Origin: Gammaproteobacteria bacterium | Lineage (GTDB): Bacteria; Pseudomonadota; Gammaproteobacteria; UBA6429; Thiohalophilaceae | Assembly: GCA_030617815.1 (NCBI GenBank) | Contig: JAUWUS010000004.1 | Span: 1 to 64,000, forward strand | Direction: 5' to 3' | DNA length: 64,000 bases | Notes under the pieces: generated by a model | Seen by the model: only the letters and a program-made list of their open reading frames with translations | What the model was told of the DNA's origin: nothing | Database searches by the model: none | Made by a program: the position numbers and the translations under genes | Shown here: one piece after another, positions 37,070 through 47,495 of the stretch | Layout: every line of letters begins with the position of its first letter | Numbering within the stretch: position 1 is the first letter of the stretch

Positions 37070-37102
37070 ATACTTGACTAAAATGCTAGGTTTTGTTATT
37101 TT
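37070..37102 (+). promoter_or_regulatory. isc promoter with type 1 IscR-like operator
   Basis: -35 TTGACT (37074-37079), a 17-base spacer and -10 TATTTT (37097-37102). Over it lies ATACTTGACTAAAATGCTAG, which resembles the [2Fe-2S]-IscR type 1 site of the E. coli iscR promoter, where the operator also overlaps the -35 box. Autorepression by IscR is the expected outcome, by analogy. Confidence 0.75.
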
Positions 37103-37149
37103 TACCGTATTGGTATGTCAGAGTTTACTTAATTACGCGGGGCGATGCA

Positions 37150-37629
37150 ATGAGATTAACCACTAAAGGACGTTATGCTGTAACTGCGATGCTTGATTTA
37201 GCATTGCATTATAAAGATGGGCCAATTACGTTGGCTGATATTTCTCAACGTCAGGGCATTTCCCTGTCTTACCTTGAGCAATTGTTCTCACGTTTACGCA
37301 AGCAAGAATTGGTTGATAGTACGCGTGGGCCCGGTGGTGGTTATCGCTTAAGCCGCGATTCACACCAAATCGCCGTCGCTGATGTTATTACCGCCGTTGA
37401 TGAAAAAGTTGAAACCACACGTTGTGGTGGTTTATCCAATTGTCAGGATGATGAGCAGTGTTTAACACATGATTTATGGACTGAATTAAGTACACAAATT
37501 CATGATTTTCTGATGGGAATTAGTTTGGGTAATCTGGTTGAACGTCAAGGTGTGCAAAAAGTGGCTGCACGACAGGAACAAGCTGAAACTCATTTTGTTA
37601 CAACTGAAGATGCGGTTGTAAATTCGTAA
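37150..37629 (+). CDS. iscR: Fe-S cluster assembly transcriptional regulator IscR
   Basis: Rrf2-family repressor that senses Fe-S status. From ATG 37150 it is 159 residues, and the cluster ligands fall at Cys92, Cys98, Cys104 and His107, as in E. coli IscR. The winged helix includes [11 protein letters not shown] and [14 protein letters not shown]. An upstream in-frame codon at 37093 lies inside the promoter and is rejected. First gene of the isc operon. Confidence 0.97.
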   Translation: MRLTTKGRYAVTAMLDLALHYKDGPITLADISQRQGISLSYLEQLFSRLRKQELVDSTRGPGGGYRLSRDSHQIAVADVITAVDEKVETTRCGGLSNCQDDEQCLTHDLWTELSTQIHDFLMGISLGNLVERQGVQKVAARQEQAETHFVTTEDAVVNS

Positions 37630-37735
37630 GTCAATCCCCTCTACGCCCTTGGCTACATGGATGTGTGCGATAGAACAAAGCAATACAGTATAAAACCAAT
37701 TGTCCAAGCAGGATGGGATATTGGTTGGAGAAGTT

Positions 37736-38950
37736 ATGAAAACACCGATTTATTTTGATTACTCTGCAACAACACCGGTTGATAAACGTGTTGCAACAAA
37801 AATGTGTGATTGTTTAACTATCGAAGGAAATTTTGGTAATCCTGCTTCAAGCTCACATGAGTTTGGCTGGAAAGCAGAAGATGCCGTTGATGAGGCTCGT
37901 AAAAATGTTGCTGAGCTAATTAACGCTAATCCTAAAGAAATTGTTTTTACCTCGGGTGCAACGGAATCCGACAATCTTGCGATTAAAGGTATTGCCCATT
38001 TCTATCATAAAAGAGGCAAACACATTGTTACCTGTAAAACGGAACATAAAGCAGTTTTAGATTCTTGTCGCCAACTTGAGCGAGAAGGTTATGAAGTCAC
38101 TTATCTTGACCCTGAAGATAACGGTTTAATTGATCTGGATAAACTTAAAGCGGCTTTGCGTGATGACACTATTTTAGTTTCTATTATGCATGTAAATAAT
38201 GAAATTGGTGTTATCCAGGACATTAAAGCCATTGGCGAAATTACCCGCGAACGTAAAATTATGTTTCATGTAGATGCGGCACAAAGTGCCGGTAAAGTGC
38301 CCATTGATATGGATGAACTAAAAGTTGATTTAATGTCATTTTCTGCACACAAAATTTATGGCCCAAAAGGTATCGGTGCATTATATGTAAGTCGTAAACC
38401 ACGTGTTCGTTTAGAAGCACAAATGCACGGTGGTGGGCATGAGCGTGGCATGCGTTCAGGTACATTAGCAACACATCAAATTGTTGGAATGGGTGAAGCC
38501 TTCCGTTTAGCCAAAGAAGAAATGGCTGCAGACAATGAACGCATTCGTATGTTACGTGATCGTTTATTAAAAGGTTTAGATGTTATTGAAGAAACATACA
38601 TCAATGGTGATATCGATCAGCGCATCCCGCATAACCTAAACATCAGTTTTAATTATGTTGAAGGTGAGTCTTTAATCATGGCATTAAAAGAACTTGCAGT
38701 TTCTTCCGGTTCAGCATGTACATCAGCAAGTTTAGAACCTTCTTATGTTTTACGTGCATTAGGTCGAAATGATGAATTAGCGCATAGCTCAATTCGTTTT
38801 TCTCTAGGCCGTTACACAACAGAAGAAGAGATTGATTTTGCAATTGAAAAAATCAACGACAACATTGGAAAGTTACGCGAGCTTTCTCCTTTATGGGAAA
38901 TGTTCAAAGACGGTATTGATATCAGTGCTATCGAATGGGCAGCGCACTAA
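37736..38950 (+). CDS. iscS: Cysteine desulfurase IscS
   Basis: PLP enzyme providing persulfide sulfur for Fe-S clusters and tRNA thiolation. It is 404 residues from ATG 37736 ([16 protein letters not shown]), exactly E. coli length, with a GGAG ribosome site. The PLP Lys is in [12 protein letters not shown] (about 206), and the persulfide Cys328 is in [14 protein letters not shown]. An in-frame start at 37700 is upstream of the family N-terminus and rejected. Confidence 0.98.
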   Translation: MKTPIYFDYSATTPVDKRVATKMCDCLTIEGNFGNPASSSHEFGWKAEDAVDEARKNVAELINANPKEIVFTSGATESDNLAIKGIAHFYHKRGKHIVTCKTEHKAVLDSCRQLEREGYEVTYLDPEDNGLIDLDKLKAALRDDTILVSIMHVNNEIGVIQDIKAIGEITRERKIMFHVDAAQSAGKVPIDMDELKVDLMSFSAHKIYGPKGIGALYVSRKPRVRLEAQMHGGGHERGMRSGTLATHQIVGMGEAFRLAKEEMAADNERIRMLRDRLLKGLDVIEETYINGDIDQRIPHNLNISFNYVEGESLIMALKELAVSSGSACTSASLEPSYVLRALGRNDELAHSSIRFSLGRYTTEEEIDFAIEKINDNIGKLRELSPLWEMFKDGIDISAIEWAAH

Positions 38951-38976
38951 TTAAACGAATGTAGAGGCAAGCAGTC

Positions 38977-39354
38977 ATGGCATATAGCGAAAAAGTAATT
39001 GATCATTATGAAAATCCACGTAACGTGGGTTCAATGGATAAAGATGAAACCAATATTGGTACTGGCATGGTCGGTGCACCAGCATGTGGTGATGTTATGC
39101 GTCTGCAAATTAAAGTATCGGATGATGGTGTTATTGAAGATGCTAAATTCAAAACGTATGGTTGTGGTTCTGCGATTGCATCCAGCTCACTATTAACTGA
39201 ATGGGTTAAAGGCAAAACTCTGGATGAAGCAGGCATGATTAAGAATACAGAAATTGCCGCTGAATTAGAATTGCCACCAGTTAAGATTCATTGTTCGGTA
39301 CTAGCAGAAGACGCCATCAAAGCAGCAATCGAAGACTACAAAAGCAAAAAATAA
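38977..39354 (+). CDS. iscU: Fe-S cluster scaffold IscU
   Basis: Scaffold on which IscS builds [2Fe-2S] clusters. It is 125 residues; cluster ligands Cys37, Cys63, His105 and Cys106 are present, with Asp39. The HscA recognition motif LPPVK is at 99-103. It is 26 bases after iscS. The following iscA is unusually far away because two repeat elements intervene. Confidence 0.98.
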   Translation: MAYSEKVIDHYENPRNVGSMDKDETNIGTGMVGAPACGDVMRLQIKVSDDGVIEDAKFKTYGCGSAIASSSLLTEWVKGKTLDEAGMIKNTEIAAELELPPVKIHCSVLAEDAIKAAIEDYKSKK

Positions 39355-39361
39355 TCAGGAA

Positions 39362-39470
39362 CAGTGAGGGCACAGATAATGGCGTTGAAAGCCTCCTCAA
39401 AATGCTCATGTACTTATTGTACATTCCGCTTTTTCGTCAGACTTTCGCCTTGTTCTCTGCACCCTCACTG
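39362..39470. repeat. Palindromic repeat family, copy C, inside the isc operon
   Basis: A 109-base element with perfect terminal arms CAGTGAGGG / CCCTCACTG. Internal blocks CTCAAAATGCTCATGTA, ATTCCGCTTTTTCGT and CGCCTTGTTCT are shared with copy B, and the first of these also with copy D. It begins 8 bases after the iscU stop codon. Confidence 0.85.
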
Positions 39471-39498
39471 CCCCTGAAGTGAATTGAACTAATAAAGT

Positions 39499-39554
39499 TC
39501 CCTCTCCCTCTGGGAGAGGGCTAGGGTGAGGGGAAATTTAAAACTCCTCACCCT
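39499..39554. repeat. CCCTCTCCC-type dispersed palindrome between iscU and iscA
   Basis: Hairpin CCCTCTCCC / GGGAGAGGG (39500-39520), followed by AGGGTGAGG (39523-39531), which can pair with CCTCACCCT (39546-39554). The CTAGGGTGAGGG type of element is known as a dispersed repeat in many gammaproteobacteria. It ends about 30 bases before the iscA start. Confidence 0.8.
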
Positions 39555-39585
39555 GAAAATTGAAATAATTTTAGGATATATTTTC

Positions 39586-39909
39586 ATGGCCATCACTTTA
39601 ACTGAAACAGCAGCGGAACGTGTTAAAGCATTTCTTGATAATCGTGGTAAGGGTATAGGCTTACGTTTAGGCATCAAAACCAGTGGTTGTTCCGGTATGG
39701 CTTATGTTCTCGAATTTATTGATGAAGTTGCTGAGGATGATAAGGTTTTTGAATCGAATGGTGTGAAAATTATTGTTGATGCAAAAAGTTTACTTTATAT
39801 TGATGGTACTGAACTGGATTATGGCAAAGAAGGTCTTAATGAAGGCTTCCAGTTTAATAATCCGAATGTAAAAGGTGAGTGCGGTTGCGGCGAAAGCTTT
39901 ACCGTTTGA
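39586..39909 (+). CDS. iscA: A-type Fe-S carrier IscA
   Basis: Carrier or assembly factor for [4Fe-4S] clusters. It is 107 residues from ATG 39586 ([13 protein letters not shown]), identical in length to E. coli IscA; an in-frame extension to 39526 is repeat-derived. The three ligand cysteines are in SGCSGMAY (Cys35) and GECGCGESF (Cys99, Cys101). An AGGA ribosome site is present. hscB follows after 15 bases. Confidence 0.97.
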   Translation: MAITLTETAAERVKAFLDNRGKGIGLRLGIKTSGCSGMAYVLEFIDEVAEDDKVFESNGVKIIVDAKSLLYIDGTELDYGKEGLNEGFQFNNPNVKGECGCGESFTV

Positions 39910-39924
39910 TTTTTTAAATCTATT

Positions 39925-40473
39925 ATGGCGCAAACACAAACTCATTTTGAGTTATTTGAACTGCCTGTTTCCTTCGATATTGATCTTCAAGATTTAAGTC
40001 AGCGCTATCGTAAATTACAACGTGTGGTACATCCTGATAAGTTCGCGAATGCTTCTGATCGTGAACGGCGTTTATCAGTAGACAAAGCGGCAACAGTTAA
40101 TGACGCTTATCAAATTTTAAAATCTCCTCAACGCCGTGCGCGTTATATGCTGGAATTACAATTTGTTTCCTTTGATGATGAAAAAGATATGGCGCTGGAT
40201 CCTGCTTTTCTAATGGAACAAATTGAATTGCGTGAAGCGCTGGAAGAACTTAATCACGACAGTGATCCAATATCGAGTCTGAATCAAATTATGGCTGATA
40301 TTAAAAAACGTATTACCGCTGTATTGGATGAGATACGAGAAAATTTAGGGCAAGCTCAATTAGACGATATGCAAAAAAATAATGTGAAACAACTGGTACA
40401 CAAGATGCAGTTTTTAAATAAACTACAACAAGAAGCTGAATATCAGGAAGAAAACCTGCTCGACGCTCTATAA
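39925..40473 (+). CDS. hscB: Fe-S co-chaperone HscB (J-type)
   Basis: J-domain protein that delivers IscU to HscA and stimulates its ATPase. It is 182 residues. The N-terminal J domain carries the HPD motif (VVHPDKFA, about residue 38), and the C-terminal three-helix domain binds IscU. It lies between iscA and hscA in the canonical order. Confidence 0.96.
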   Translation: MAQTQTHFELFELPVSFDIDLQDLSQRYRKLQRVVHPDKFANASDRERRLSVDKAATVNDAYQILKSPQRRARYMLELQFVSFDDEKDMALDPAFLMEQIELREALEELNHDSDPISSLNQIMADIKKRITAVLDEIRENLGQAQLDDMQKNNVKQLVHKMQFLNKLQQEAEYQEENLLDAL

Positions 40474-40527
40474 CTGGCTGTTATATAATTTCTTAATAAA
40501 TTCCTGGACACAAAGACTGAAAACTTT

Positions 40528-42402
40528 ATGGCTCTGTTACAAATAAGCGAACCTGGGCAATCCACTAATCCACACGAACATCGTTTGGCGGCTGGAATAG
40601 ATTTAGGTACAACTAATTCACTGATTGCATCTGTTAAAAGTGGCAAAGCCGAAATATTGAACGATGAGCAGGGCAGTGATACTTTGCCATCTGTTGTACG
40701 TTATACCGCGAACAAAATTATTGTCGGTACTGATGCTAAGTCTGCAGCAGCCAAAGATCCTTTAAACACGATTAGCTCTGTAAAACGTTATATGGGTCGT
40801 GGCTTAACTGATATTAAAGAACTCGGTGGACGCCGGCCTTATGAATTTGCCGAAGGTGATTCTGCTGTGCCACGTATTCGTACAGTTGCCGGAGATGTTA
40901 GTCCGATAGAAGTTTCTGCTGAAATTTTAAAGTCATTAAAATCACGTGCAGAAGCTGCGTTAGGTGATAGTTTAACCGGCGTTGTGATTACTGTTCCAGC
41001 TTATTTTGATGATGCGCAACGTCAGGCAACAAAAGATGCTGGCAAGTTAGCCGGACTCAATGTTTTGCGTTTATTAAATGAACCCACAGCTGCCGCTGTT
41101 GCTTATGGTTTAGATAAAAAAGCGGAAGGTGTTATTGCGGTTTACGATCTTGGTGGTGGTACATTTGATATCTCGATTTTGCGTTTGCATAAAGGTGTTT
41201 TTGAAGTCATGGCAACAGCGGGTGATACTACACTCGGTGGCGATGATTTTGATTATGTGATTGCGAAATGGATTATGCAACAAGCGGGTATTAACGAGAC
41301 AGAAAAAGATATCAGCCATCATCAAATGCGTCGTTTAATGCGTGATGCTTGTGCCGCAAAAGAAACATTAAGTAATATGGATAGCGCTGAATTAAATATT
41401 GAGTTAGATGATGGTTCAAACTGGAGTGGCCATTTAACGCTGGATGTATTTAATGAGTTGATAACTCTCCTGGTACAAAAAACGTTATTACCTTGCCGAC
41501 GTGCTTTACGTGATGCTGGTATTGATGCCTCTGAAATAAAATCCGTTGTTATGGTCGGTGGTTCAACCCGTGTACCCCAGGTGCGCGATAAAGTGGCTGA
41601 TTTTTTTCAGCAACAACCTTTAACGGATATTAATCCGGATACTGTTGTTTCAATGTGCGCAGCCATTCAAGCTGATGTGTTAGTCGGGAATAAGTCAGGT
41701 GATGATTTATTATTACTGGATGTTATTCCATTATCATTAGGTCTGGAAACCATGGGAGGTCTGGTTGAAAAAGTGATTTCACGTAATACAACCATTCCTG
41801 TGGCGCGTGCTCAGGACTTTACAACCTTTAAAGATGGACAAACGGCCATGTCCATTCATGCTTTGCAAGGTGAACGTGAATTGGTCAGCGATTGTCGTTC
41901 ATTAGGTCGGTTTACTTTGCATGATATTCCCTCGATGGTGGCAGGTGCTGCACGCATTCGGATCACTTTTCAGGTTGATGCAGACGGTTTGTTGTCTGTT
42001 ACTGCACGTGAAGAAACAACCGGAGTTGAAAGTGGTATTGAAGTTAAACCTTCCTATGGTTTGACTGATACTGAAATTGAAACCATGTTACGTGATTCAA
42101 TTGAGCATGCAGAAGATGATGTTACTGCGCGCATGTTACGCGAACAACAAGTTGAAGCGGAAAGAGTATTAGAAGCATTACAAGCTGCGTTGGCAGATGA
42201 TGGTGGTTTGTTAAATGCTGCTGAACGTAAACAAATTGATGTGGCTGCAAATAAATTAAGTGAGCTGAGTAACGGTAACGAATTACGTGCTATCAAAGAT
42301 GCGATTACTGAACTTGATAAAGCCGCAACAGAATTTGTTGCCCGGCGTATGGATGGCAGTATTAAAAAAGCCCTGGCTGGCCATAACGTAAACGAATTTT
42401 AA
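40528..42402 (+). CDS. hscA: Fe-S chaperone HscA (Hsp70)
   Basis: Specialised Hsp70 that releases clusters from IscU. It is 624 residues (E. coli 616). ATPase motifs are [29 protein letters not shown] and [14 protein letters not shown], followed by the substrate domain and a helical lid ending without the DnaK EEVD-like tail. It recognises LPPVK on IscU. Between hscB and fdx. Confidence 0.97.
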   Translation: MALLQISEPGQSTNPHEHRLAAGIDLGTTNSLIASVKSGKAEILNDEQGSDTLPSVVRYTANKIIVGTDAKSAAAKDPLNTISSVKRYMGRGLTDIKELGGRRPYEFAEGDSAVPRIRTVAGDVSPIEVSAEILKSLKSRAEAALGDSLTGVVITVPAYFDDAQRQATKDAGKLAGLNVLRLLNEPTAAAVAYGLDKKAEGVIAVYDLGGGTFDISILRLHKGVFEVMATAGDTTLGGDDFDYVIAKWIMQQAGINETEKDISHHQMRRLMRDACAAKETLSNMDSAELNIELDDGSNWSGHLTLDVFNELITLLVQKTLLPCRRALRDAGIDASEIKSVVMVGGSTRVPQVRDKVADFFQQQPLTDINPDTVVSMCAAIQADVLVGNKSGDDLLLLDVIPLSLGLETMGGLVEKVISRNTTIPVARAQDFTTFKDGQTAMSIHALQGERELVSDCRSLGRFTLHDIPSMVAGAARIRITFQVDADGLLSVTAREETTGVESGIEVKPSYGLTDTEIETMLRDSIEHAEDDVTARMLREQQVEAERVLEALQAALADDGGLLNAAERKQIDVAANKLSELSNGNELRAIKDAITELDKAATEFVARRMDGSIKKALAGHNVNEF

Positions 42403-42423
42403 TTATTAAACAAAGATAAAACG

Positions 42424-42762
42424 ATGACTAAATTAATTTTTCTCCCCCACGAAGAACTTTGTCCAGACGGTGCTATGTTTGAAGTTGAACCCGGTGTGAC
42501 AATTTGTGATGCAGCACTGAAAAATGGCATTCATATTGAACATGCCTGTGAAAAATCCTGCGCCTGCACAACTTGCCATGTTTATATTCGCGAAGGTTTT
42601 GATGAGTTGAAAGAATCAACAGAACTGGAAGATGATTTATTGGATAAAGCCTGGGGGCTGGAACCTGATTCTCGATTAAGTTGCCAGGCGTTGGTCGGTG
42701 ATAAAGATCTGGTGATTGAAATTCCTAAGTACACCATCAACATGGTTTCTGAAAACCATTAA
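42424..42762 (+). CDS. fdx: ISC-type [2Fe-2S] ferredoxin
   Basis: Adrenodoxin-like ferredoxin giving electrons to Isc assembly. It is 112 residues. Cluster cysteines are in HACEKSCACTTCHVYI and the distant RLSCQALVGD. An acidic patch (ELKESTELEDDLLDKA) is the usual partner-binding helix. In canonical position between hscA and iscX. Confidence 0.97.
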   Translation: MTKLIFLPHEELCPDGAMFEVEPGVTICDAALKNGIHIEHACEKSCACTTCHVYIREGFDELKESTELEDDLLDKAWGLEPDSRLSCQALVGDKDLVIEIPKYTINMVSENH

Positions 42763-42777
42763 TAGTGAGGTATTAAC

Positions 42778-42978
42778 ATGTCTCTAAAATGGATAGAAAG
42801 TCTGGAAATTGCCATCGCTTTGGATGAAGCTCACCCGGATGTTGATCCTCAGCAGGTTCGATTTACTGATTTACGTGACTGGGTTTGTGATTTAGAAGAT
42901 TTTGATGATGATCCCGAACATTCCGGTGAAAGAGTTCTTGAAGCGATTCAGGCGGCCTGGATCGACGAAAAAGATTAG
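42778..42978 (+). CDS. iscX: Fe-S assembly protein IscX
   Basis: Small acidic iron-binding regulator of IscS activity. It is 66 residues, as in E. coli, with the family core [13 protein letters not shown] and FTDLRDWV and the acidic segment [10 protein letters not shown]. Last gene of the isc operon. 220 bases with a terminator separate it from ndk. Confidence 0.96.
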   Translation: MSLKWIESLEIAIALDEAHPDVDPQQVRFTDLRDWVCDLEDFDDDPEHSGERVLEAIQAAWIDEKD

Positions 42979-43129
42979 AGCAGCTTAAAAGTAGCTTTGA
43001 ATTCATTCGAAAGTAGTGTTATTCCGTTCTCTATGCTTATTCCACCTGAATATCCCTGAAAATAGCGTAGTTTTGATTGCTTGAAACTTCGCCAGACGAT
43101 AAAATTACATCCCTCAAATATTGAGATGT

Positions 43130-43153
43130 AAACCCGCGCATTTCCGCGGGTTT
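43130..43153 (+). terminator. Hairpin terminator between iscX and ndk
   Basis: Stem AAACCCGCG / CGCGGGTTT with loop CATTTC, followed by ATGCTATTTTA, a weak T tract. A second palindrome, TTACATC ... GATGTAA (43105-43131), precedes it. It probably ends isc transcription. The rest of 42979-43198 shows nothing recognisable. Confidence 0.7.
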
Positions 43154-43198
43154 ATGCTATTTTATAGACCTGAATTTAGACTTATTTCGGAGTAAACC

Positions 43199-43630
43199 AT
43201 GTCTCAGGAACGTACTATTTCAATTATTAAACCTGATGCAGTTGCCAAAAATGTGATTGGTGAAATTTATAGCCGATTTGAAAAAACAGGTTTGAAAATA
43301 GTTGCAGCTAAAATGATGCCGCTGAGCGAAGAAAAAGCCGGTGAATTCTATGCAGTACATAAGGAACGTCCATTTTATGCTGATTTAGTGGCGTTCGTGA
43401 CTTCAGGCCCCGTCATGGTTCAGGTTTTGGAAGGCGAAAATGCCATTACGGTACATCGTGAAGTGATGGGCGCAACGAACCCGGCTGAAGCCGCTGCCGG
43501 TACCATTCGTGCTGATTTTGCGACTTCAATTGATGAAAATGCGGTACATGGATCAGATGGCCCGGACACAGCAAAAGCTGAAATGGCCTTTTTCTTTTCA
43601 GATGACGAATTGTGCCCACGGTTACGATAA
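43199..43630 (+). CDS. ndk: Nucleoside diphosphate kinase
   Basis: Equilibrates nucleoside tri- and diphosphates through a phospho-His. It is 143 residues. The N-terminus is [15 protein letters not shown] and the catalytic His is in ENAVHGSDG (about 117). It heads the ndk-rlmN-pilW-hisS-yfgM-bamB-der cluster, and its stop is 8 bases from the rlmN start. Confidence 0.98.
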   Translation: MSQERTISIIKPDAVAKNVIGEIYSRFEKTGLKIVAAKMMPLSEEKAGEFYAVHKERPFYADLVAFVTSGPVMVQVLEGENAITVHREVMGATNPAEAAAGTIRADFATSIDENAVHGSDGPDTAKAEMAFFFSDDELCPRLR

Positions 43631-43638
43631 AAAAAGTT

Positions 43639-44766
43639 ATGGAAGTTAAATTGCACAGACATGAAAAGGTGAACCTGCTGAATTTTGATCGGCAGGGGTT
43701 ACAAGCCTATTTTACTGAAATAGGTGAAAAGCCTTTTCGTGCCGCACAATTATTAAAATGGATCTATCAGTTTGGTGTTGATGATTTCAATGCTATGAGC
43801 AATCTCAGTAAATCATTACGAGAGAAGCTGTCTGAAGTAGCAGAAATTAAATTGCCCGAGATTGTTACTGAGCAACATTCTGATGATGGCACGATTAAAT
43901 GGTTGTTGCGTCTCGACAGTGGCAACAGTATTGAAACGGTTTTTATTCCTGAAGGTGATCGCGGTACCTTGTGTATATCATCACAGGTGGGGTGTGCATT
44001 GGAATGCAGTTTTTGTTCAACTGCACAACAGGGTTTTAATCGCAACCTCACTACAGCAGAAATTATTTCCCAAGTTGTTATCGCTAATCGTGCGCTTAAA
44101 TGTATTCCTCGAAATGAACGCGTTATTTCAAATGTTGTTTTCATGGGTATGGGTGAACCGCTGCTTAATTTTGATAATGTTGTTACTACGATAAATATTC
44201 TACTTGAAGATAATGCCTATGGCTTGTCTAAACGCCGAGTGACCTTAAGCACATCAGGTGTTATTCCTGCATTAGATCGTCTTAAAGAAGTGAGTGACGT
44301 CAGTCTTGCACTATCATTGCACGCACCGAATGATGAGTTACGTAATAAACTTGTGCCGATAAATCGTAAGTATCCGATTAAAGAATTACTGGCAGCATGT
44401 AAACGTTATGTTTCAGGTGAAACCAAACGAAAGGTGACTGTTGAATATGTTTTGCTAGATGGTGTTAATGATAAGCCCCAGCATGCACGCGAATTGGTTA
44501 AGCTATTAAAAGGTTTTCCTTGTAAAATAAACCTTATTCCTTTTAACCCTTTTCCTGACAGTGGTTATGAGACTTCTTCAGCAGAAGCAATTGAGACTTT
44601 TAGAAATATTGTAGTAAAGGGTGGGTTATTGACTACTACACGTAAAACACGGGGTGAAGATATTGATGCGGCTTGTGGGCAACTAGCCGGTAAAGTGTTG
44701 GATAAAACTAAACGCAGTAAACGTCGTCAGGGAAAAGAAGATATTTCATTGGGGAGAGCAGTATGA
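43639..44766 (+). CDS. rlmN: Dual-specificity RNA methyltransferase RlmN
   Basis: Radical SAM enzyme methylating C2 of A2503 in 23S rRNA and A37 of some tRNAs. It is 375 residues from ATG 43639. The radical SAM motif is [15 protein letters not shown], with GMGEPLLN and the resolving Cys in [12 protein letters not shown] reading extended to 43612 would overlap ndk and is rejected. Its TGA overlaps the pilW ATG by 4 bases. Confidence 0.96.
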   Translation: MEVKLHRHEKVNLLNFDRQGLQAYFTEIGEKPFRAAQLLKWIYQFGVDDFNAMSNLSKSLREKLSEVAEIKLPEIVTEQHSDDGTIKWLLRLDSGNSIETVFIPEGDRGTLCISSQVGCALECSFCSTAQQGFNRNLTTAEIISQVVIANRALKCIPRNERVISNVVFMGMGEPLLNFDNVVTTINILLEDNAYGLSKRRVTLSTSGVIPALDRLKEVSDVSLALSLHAPNDELRNKLVPINRKYPIKELLAACKRYVSGETKRKVTVEYVLLDGVNDKPQHARELVKLLKGFPCKINLIPFNPFPDSGYETSSAEAIETFRNIVVKGGLLTTTRKTRGEDIDAACGQLAGKVLDKTKRSKRRQGKEDISLGRAV

Positions 44767-45518
44767 GAATGATGTTTCATGTAACAAGCTTGTTATTTCT
44801 ATTTATTGTTTCCGGTTGCGCTACAAAAACTGAGCGTGCTGGCCTTGACCATAAAAAAATTGCTGTAGCTAATACTGAACTTGGAGTTGCTTATTTAGCA
44901 CAAGGTAAGTATGAAAATGCAATGTTGAAGCTAAAGAAAGCACTTAAGCATGATAGTGATAATAGTAATGCTCATCATTATATTGCTGAGTTATATCGTC
45001 GTTTGCAACAAAATGATCTGGCAGATGAGCATTTTAGACGGGCAATGGAACTCAATGAAGAAGATTCTTCGATTCAAAATAACTACGGAATATTTTTGTG
45101 TGGTATTGGTTCGTATGAAGAAGGTTTAAAGTTGTTAAATAAAGTGCTTGTTGACCCTTTGTACAGTAACAAAGGGCAGGTTTATGAAAATATGGGGTTG
45201 TGTGTAGAAAAACAAGGGAACGTTAAACATACAGAAAAATATTTTGAAACGGCGTTAAAGTTTAATAACAGATTACCCTCTGCATTGTTAGGTTTAGCGC
45301 AAATCAATTTTGATAAGGGAAAGATCAACGCAGCTTCAGATTATTTAACGAGACATTATAAAATCGCAAAACCAACATCGAAAAGTTTGTGGTTAGAATT
45401 ATTGGTCGCGCGAAAAAAAGGTCTTAAAGGACGAGCTGGAAGTCTGGCTATTAAGTTAAAACAATATTTTCCGGACTCACAAGAAACAAAGCTTTTAAGA
45501 AAATTAAATTTACGTTGA
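44763..45518 (+). CDS. pilW: Type IV pilus biogenesis lipoprotein PilW/PilF
   Basis: Outer-membrane TPR lipoprotein (pilotin) needed for secretin multimer assembly in type IV pili. It is 251 residues; the lipobox is IVSGC (Cys19). Several TPR units follow ([30 protein letters not shown] and others). It overlaps rlmN by 4 bases, the conserved rlmN-pilW arrangement. In many genomes rodZ and ispG follow here, but hisS follows directly in this window. Confidence 0.9.
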   Translation: MRMMFHVTSLLFLFIVSGCATKTERAGLDHKKIAVANTELGVAYLAQGKYENAMLKLKKALKHDSDNSNAHHYIAELYRRLQQNDLADEHFRRAMELNEEDSSIQNNYGIFLCGIGSYEEGLKLLNKVLVDPLYSNKGQVYENMGLCVEKQGNVKHTEKYFETALKFNNRLPSALLGLAQINFDKGKINAASDYLTRHYKIAKPTSKSLWLELLVARKKGLKGRAGSLAIKLKQYFPDSQETKLLRKLNLR

Positions 45519-45552
45519 ATTATAATAACTATTGAGTATAAGAATAAAAACT

Positions 45553-46839
45553 GTGGCTAAGTCAATACAAGCAATTAGGGGCATGAACGATATATTGCCG
45601 GAACAAACGCCTTACTGGCAACATGTTGAAAACAGTTTTCGACAATTAATGCAGTCTTATGGTTATCAGGAAATAAGAATGCCGATTGTTGAAAGCACTG
45701 CATTATTTAAACGCTCTATTGGTGAAGTTACCGATATTGTTGAAAAAGAAATGTATACCTTTGAAGATCGTAATGGTGATAGCTTAACCTTACGCCCGGA
45801 AGGTACCGCAAGTTGTGTACGTGCGGCAATGCAACATGGTTTATTACACAATCAAATTCAACGATTATGGTATAGCGGTCCCATGTTTCGCCATGAACGG
45901 CCGCAGAAGGGACGTTATCGCCAATTTCATCAATTTGGTGTTGAAGCTTTCGGCCTTGCCGGGCCAGATGTTGATGCTGAACTTATTTTGATGTCAAATC
46001 GATTATGGCAAAAGTTGGGTATGAGTGATGATGTAAGTCTTGAGTTAAATTCATTAGGCTCAGCTGAAACACGTCAGCAATATCGAAAAATATTAGTAGA
46101 ATATTTTTCAGCGCACGAAGCAGAACTTGATGATGACAGCAAACGCCGTTTGCAAACAAATCCATTACGTATTCTGGACAGCAAAAACCCTGAGATGCAA
46201 AAGCTCAATGAGAATGCACCTAAGTTAATTGATCATCTTGATGCAGAATCAAAACAGGATTTTGAAGTCTTATGTAACGTACTTAACGATGCTGGTGTGA
46301 GTTACAAGATTAATCCACGTTTGGTACGTGGTTTGGATTATTACAGTAAAACAGTGTTTGAATGGGTAACCGATAAACTGGGTACGCAAGGTACAATTTG
46401 CGCTGGCGGACGTTTTGATGGGCTGGTTGAACAATTAGGTGGTAAGGCAACACCTGCAATAGGTTTCGCTTTAGGTCTGGAGCGTTTGATTGAGTTACTG
46501 GAAATTCCAGAAGATGTACAACATGAGAATAATTTAAACGTTTATCTTGTTTTAATGGGGGAAAAAGCCTTGTCTAAAGGGTTACCTTTGGCTGAGCAAT
46601 GGCGTAACGAAATTTTGGGCTTAAAATTGCAAGTGAATTGTGGTGGCGGAAGTATAAAAAGCCAAATGAAAAAAGCAGATAAAAGCGGCGCTGGCCTTGC
46701 TTTTATTTTGGGCGACGATGAACTGGAAAAAAACATAATAACAGTAAAATTTTTACGAGAAAAGAAAGAGCAGGAAATGATCGAGCTCAGTCAAATTACA
46801 GATTACCTGAAAAAGAATATTGGATTAATTGGGAGTTAA
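45553..46839 (+). CDS. hisS: Histidyl-tRNA synthetase
   Basis: Class II synthetase charging tRNA-His. It is 428 residues from GTG 45553 ([18 protein letters not shown]), which matches the family N-terminus; a TTG at 45532 would add seven residues. Motif 2 [33 protein letters not shown], and the histidine-specific [14 protein letters not shown] are all present. An anticodon-binding domain is C-terminal. yfgM follows by 2 bases. Confidence 0.97.
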   Translation: MAKSIQAIRGMNDILPEQTPYWQHVENSFRQLMQSYGYQEIRMPIVESTALFKRSIGEVTDIVEKEMYTFEDRNGDSLTLRPEGTASCVRAAMQHGLLHNQIQRLWYSGPMFRHERPQKGRYRQFHQFGVEAFGLAGPDVDAELILMSNRLWQKLGMSDDVSLELNSLGSAETRQQYRKILVEYFSAHEAELDDDSKRRLQTNPLRILDSKNPEMQKLNENAPKLIDHLDAESKQDFEVLCNVLNDAGVSYKINPRLVRGLDYYSKTVFEWVTDKLGTQGTICAGGRFDGLVEQLGGKATPAIGFALGLERLIELLEIPEDVQHENNLNVYLVLMGEKALSKGLPLAEQWRNEILGLKLQVNCGGGSIKSQMKKADKSGAGLAFILGDDELEKNIITVKFLREKKEQEMIELSQITDYLKKNIGLIGS

Positions 46840-46841
46840 AG

Positions 46842-47495
46842 GTGGAAACGTATAATTCTGAAGAAGAACAAGTTGAAGCAATAAAAAAGTGGTGGAAAGA
46901 TAATGCGGTTTCATTAATAACAGGTATTGTTATTGGTGTTGTGATACTGGCGGGTTATCGGTACTGGATTGAGAATAAACAAAGTCGGGCACAACAGGCA
47001 TCGGTAATTTTTAGTGAAATTCTATCATCAGAAAATGATAAAGCTGAAAGTACTGAAATTTTAAAGACCGATTATTCCGGTACACCTTATGCTGCTTTAG
47101 CTGCTTTGTTATTAGCAAAAGATAATGTGAATAAAAATGAAATTGAAAAAGCAATTTCACAATTAAAATGGACTGTTGATAACGGCAATGATGAAGGTAT
47201 TCAGCATCTCGCACAACAACGTTTAGCACGATTGTATTTATCTCAAAATAATATTGAATCTGCTGAAGCCCTGATTAAAGGCGTAAAAGCGAATGGTTAT
47301 TCTGCTGCTTATAGTGAAATACGTGGAGATATAAATTTAGCCAAAAAATTACCTGCGCAAGCAAAAGAAAATTATCGTCTGGCTTTATCTGCTTTATCAC
47401 AGGGTGATCAACGATATGCGCTTATTAAAATGAAACTGGATGATTTAACTCAAGCAAATATAAAGACAGGGATAAATGGGGTTGAATCACAATGA
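46842..47495 (+). CDS. yfgM: YfgM family TPR membrane protein
   Basis: Inner-membrane protein with a periplasmic TPR domain, an ancillary SecYEG chaperone linked to PpiD in E. coli. It is 217 residues from GTG 46842, with GGGAG 8 bases upstream. The N-terminus EEEQVEAIKKWWKDN is the family signature. One transmembrane helix lies at about 17-37. Its TGA overlaps the bamB ATG by 4 bases. Confidence 0.93.
   Translation: METYNSEEEQVEAIKKWWKDNAVSLITGIVIGVVILAGYRYWIENKQSRAQQASVIFSEILSSENDKAESTEILKTDYSGTPYAALAALLLAKDNVNKNEIEKAISQLKWTVDNGNDEGIQHLAQQRLARLYLSQNNIESAEALIKGVKANGYSAAYSEIRGDINLAKKLPAQAKENYRLALSALSQGDQRYALIKMKLDDLTQANIKTGINGVESQ

Noticed and set aside
43000-43090. Stretch before ndk with a resemblance to the covarying repeat (ATTCCG, CTTGAAACTTCGCC)
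   Set aside because: The matches are short, without terminal arms or the CTCAAAATGCTCAT block, so not counted as a fifth copy.
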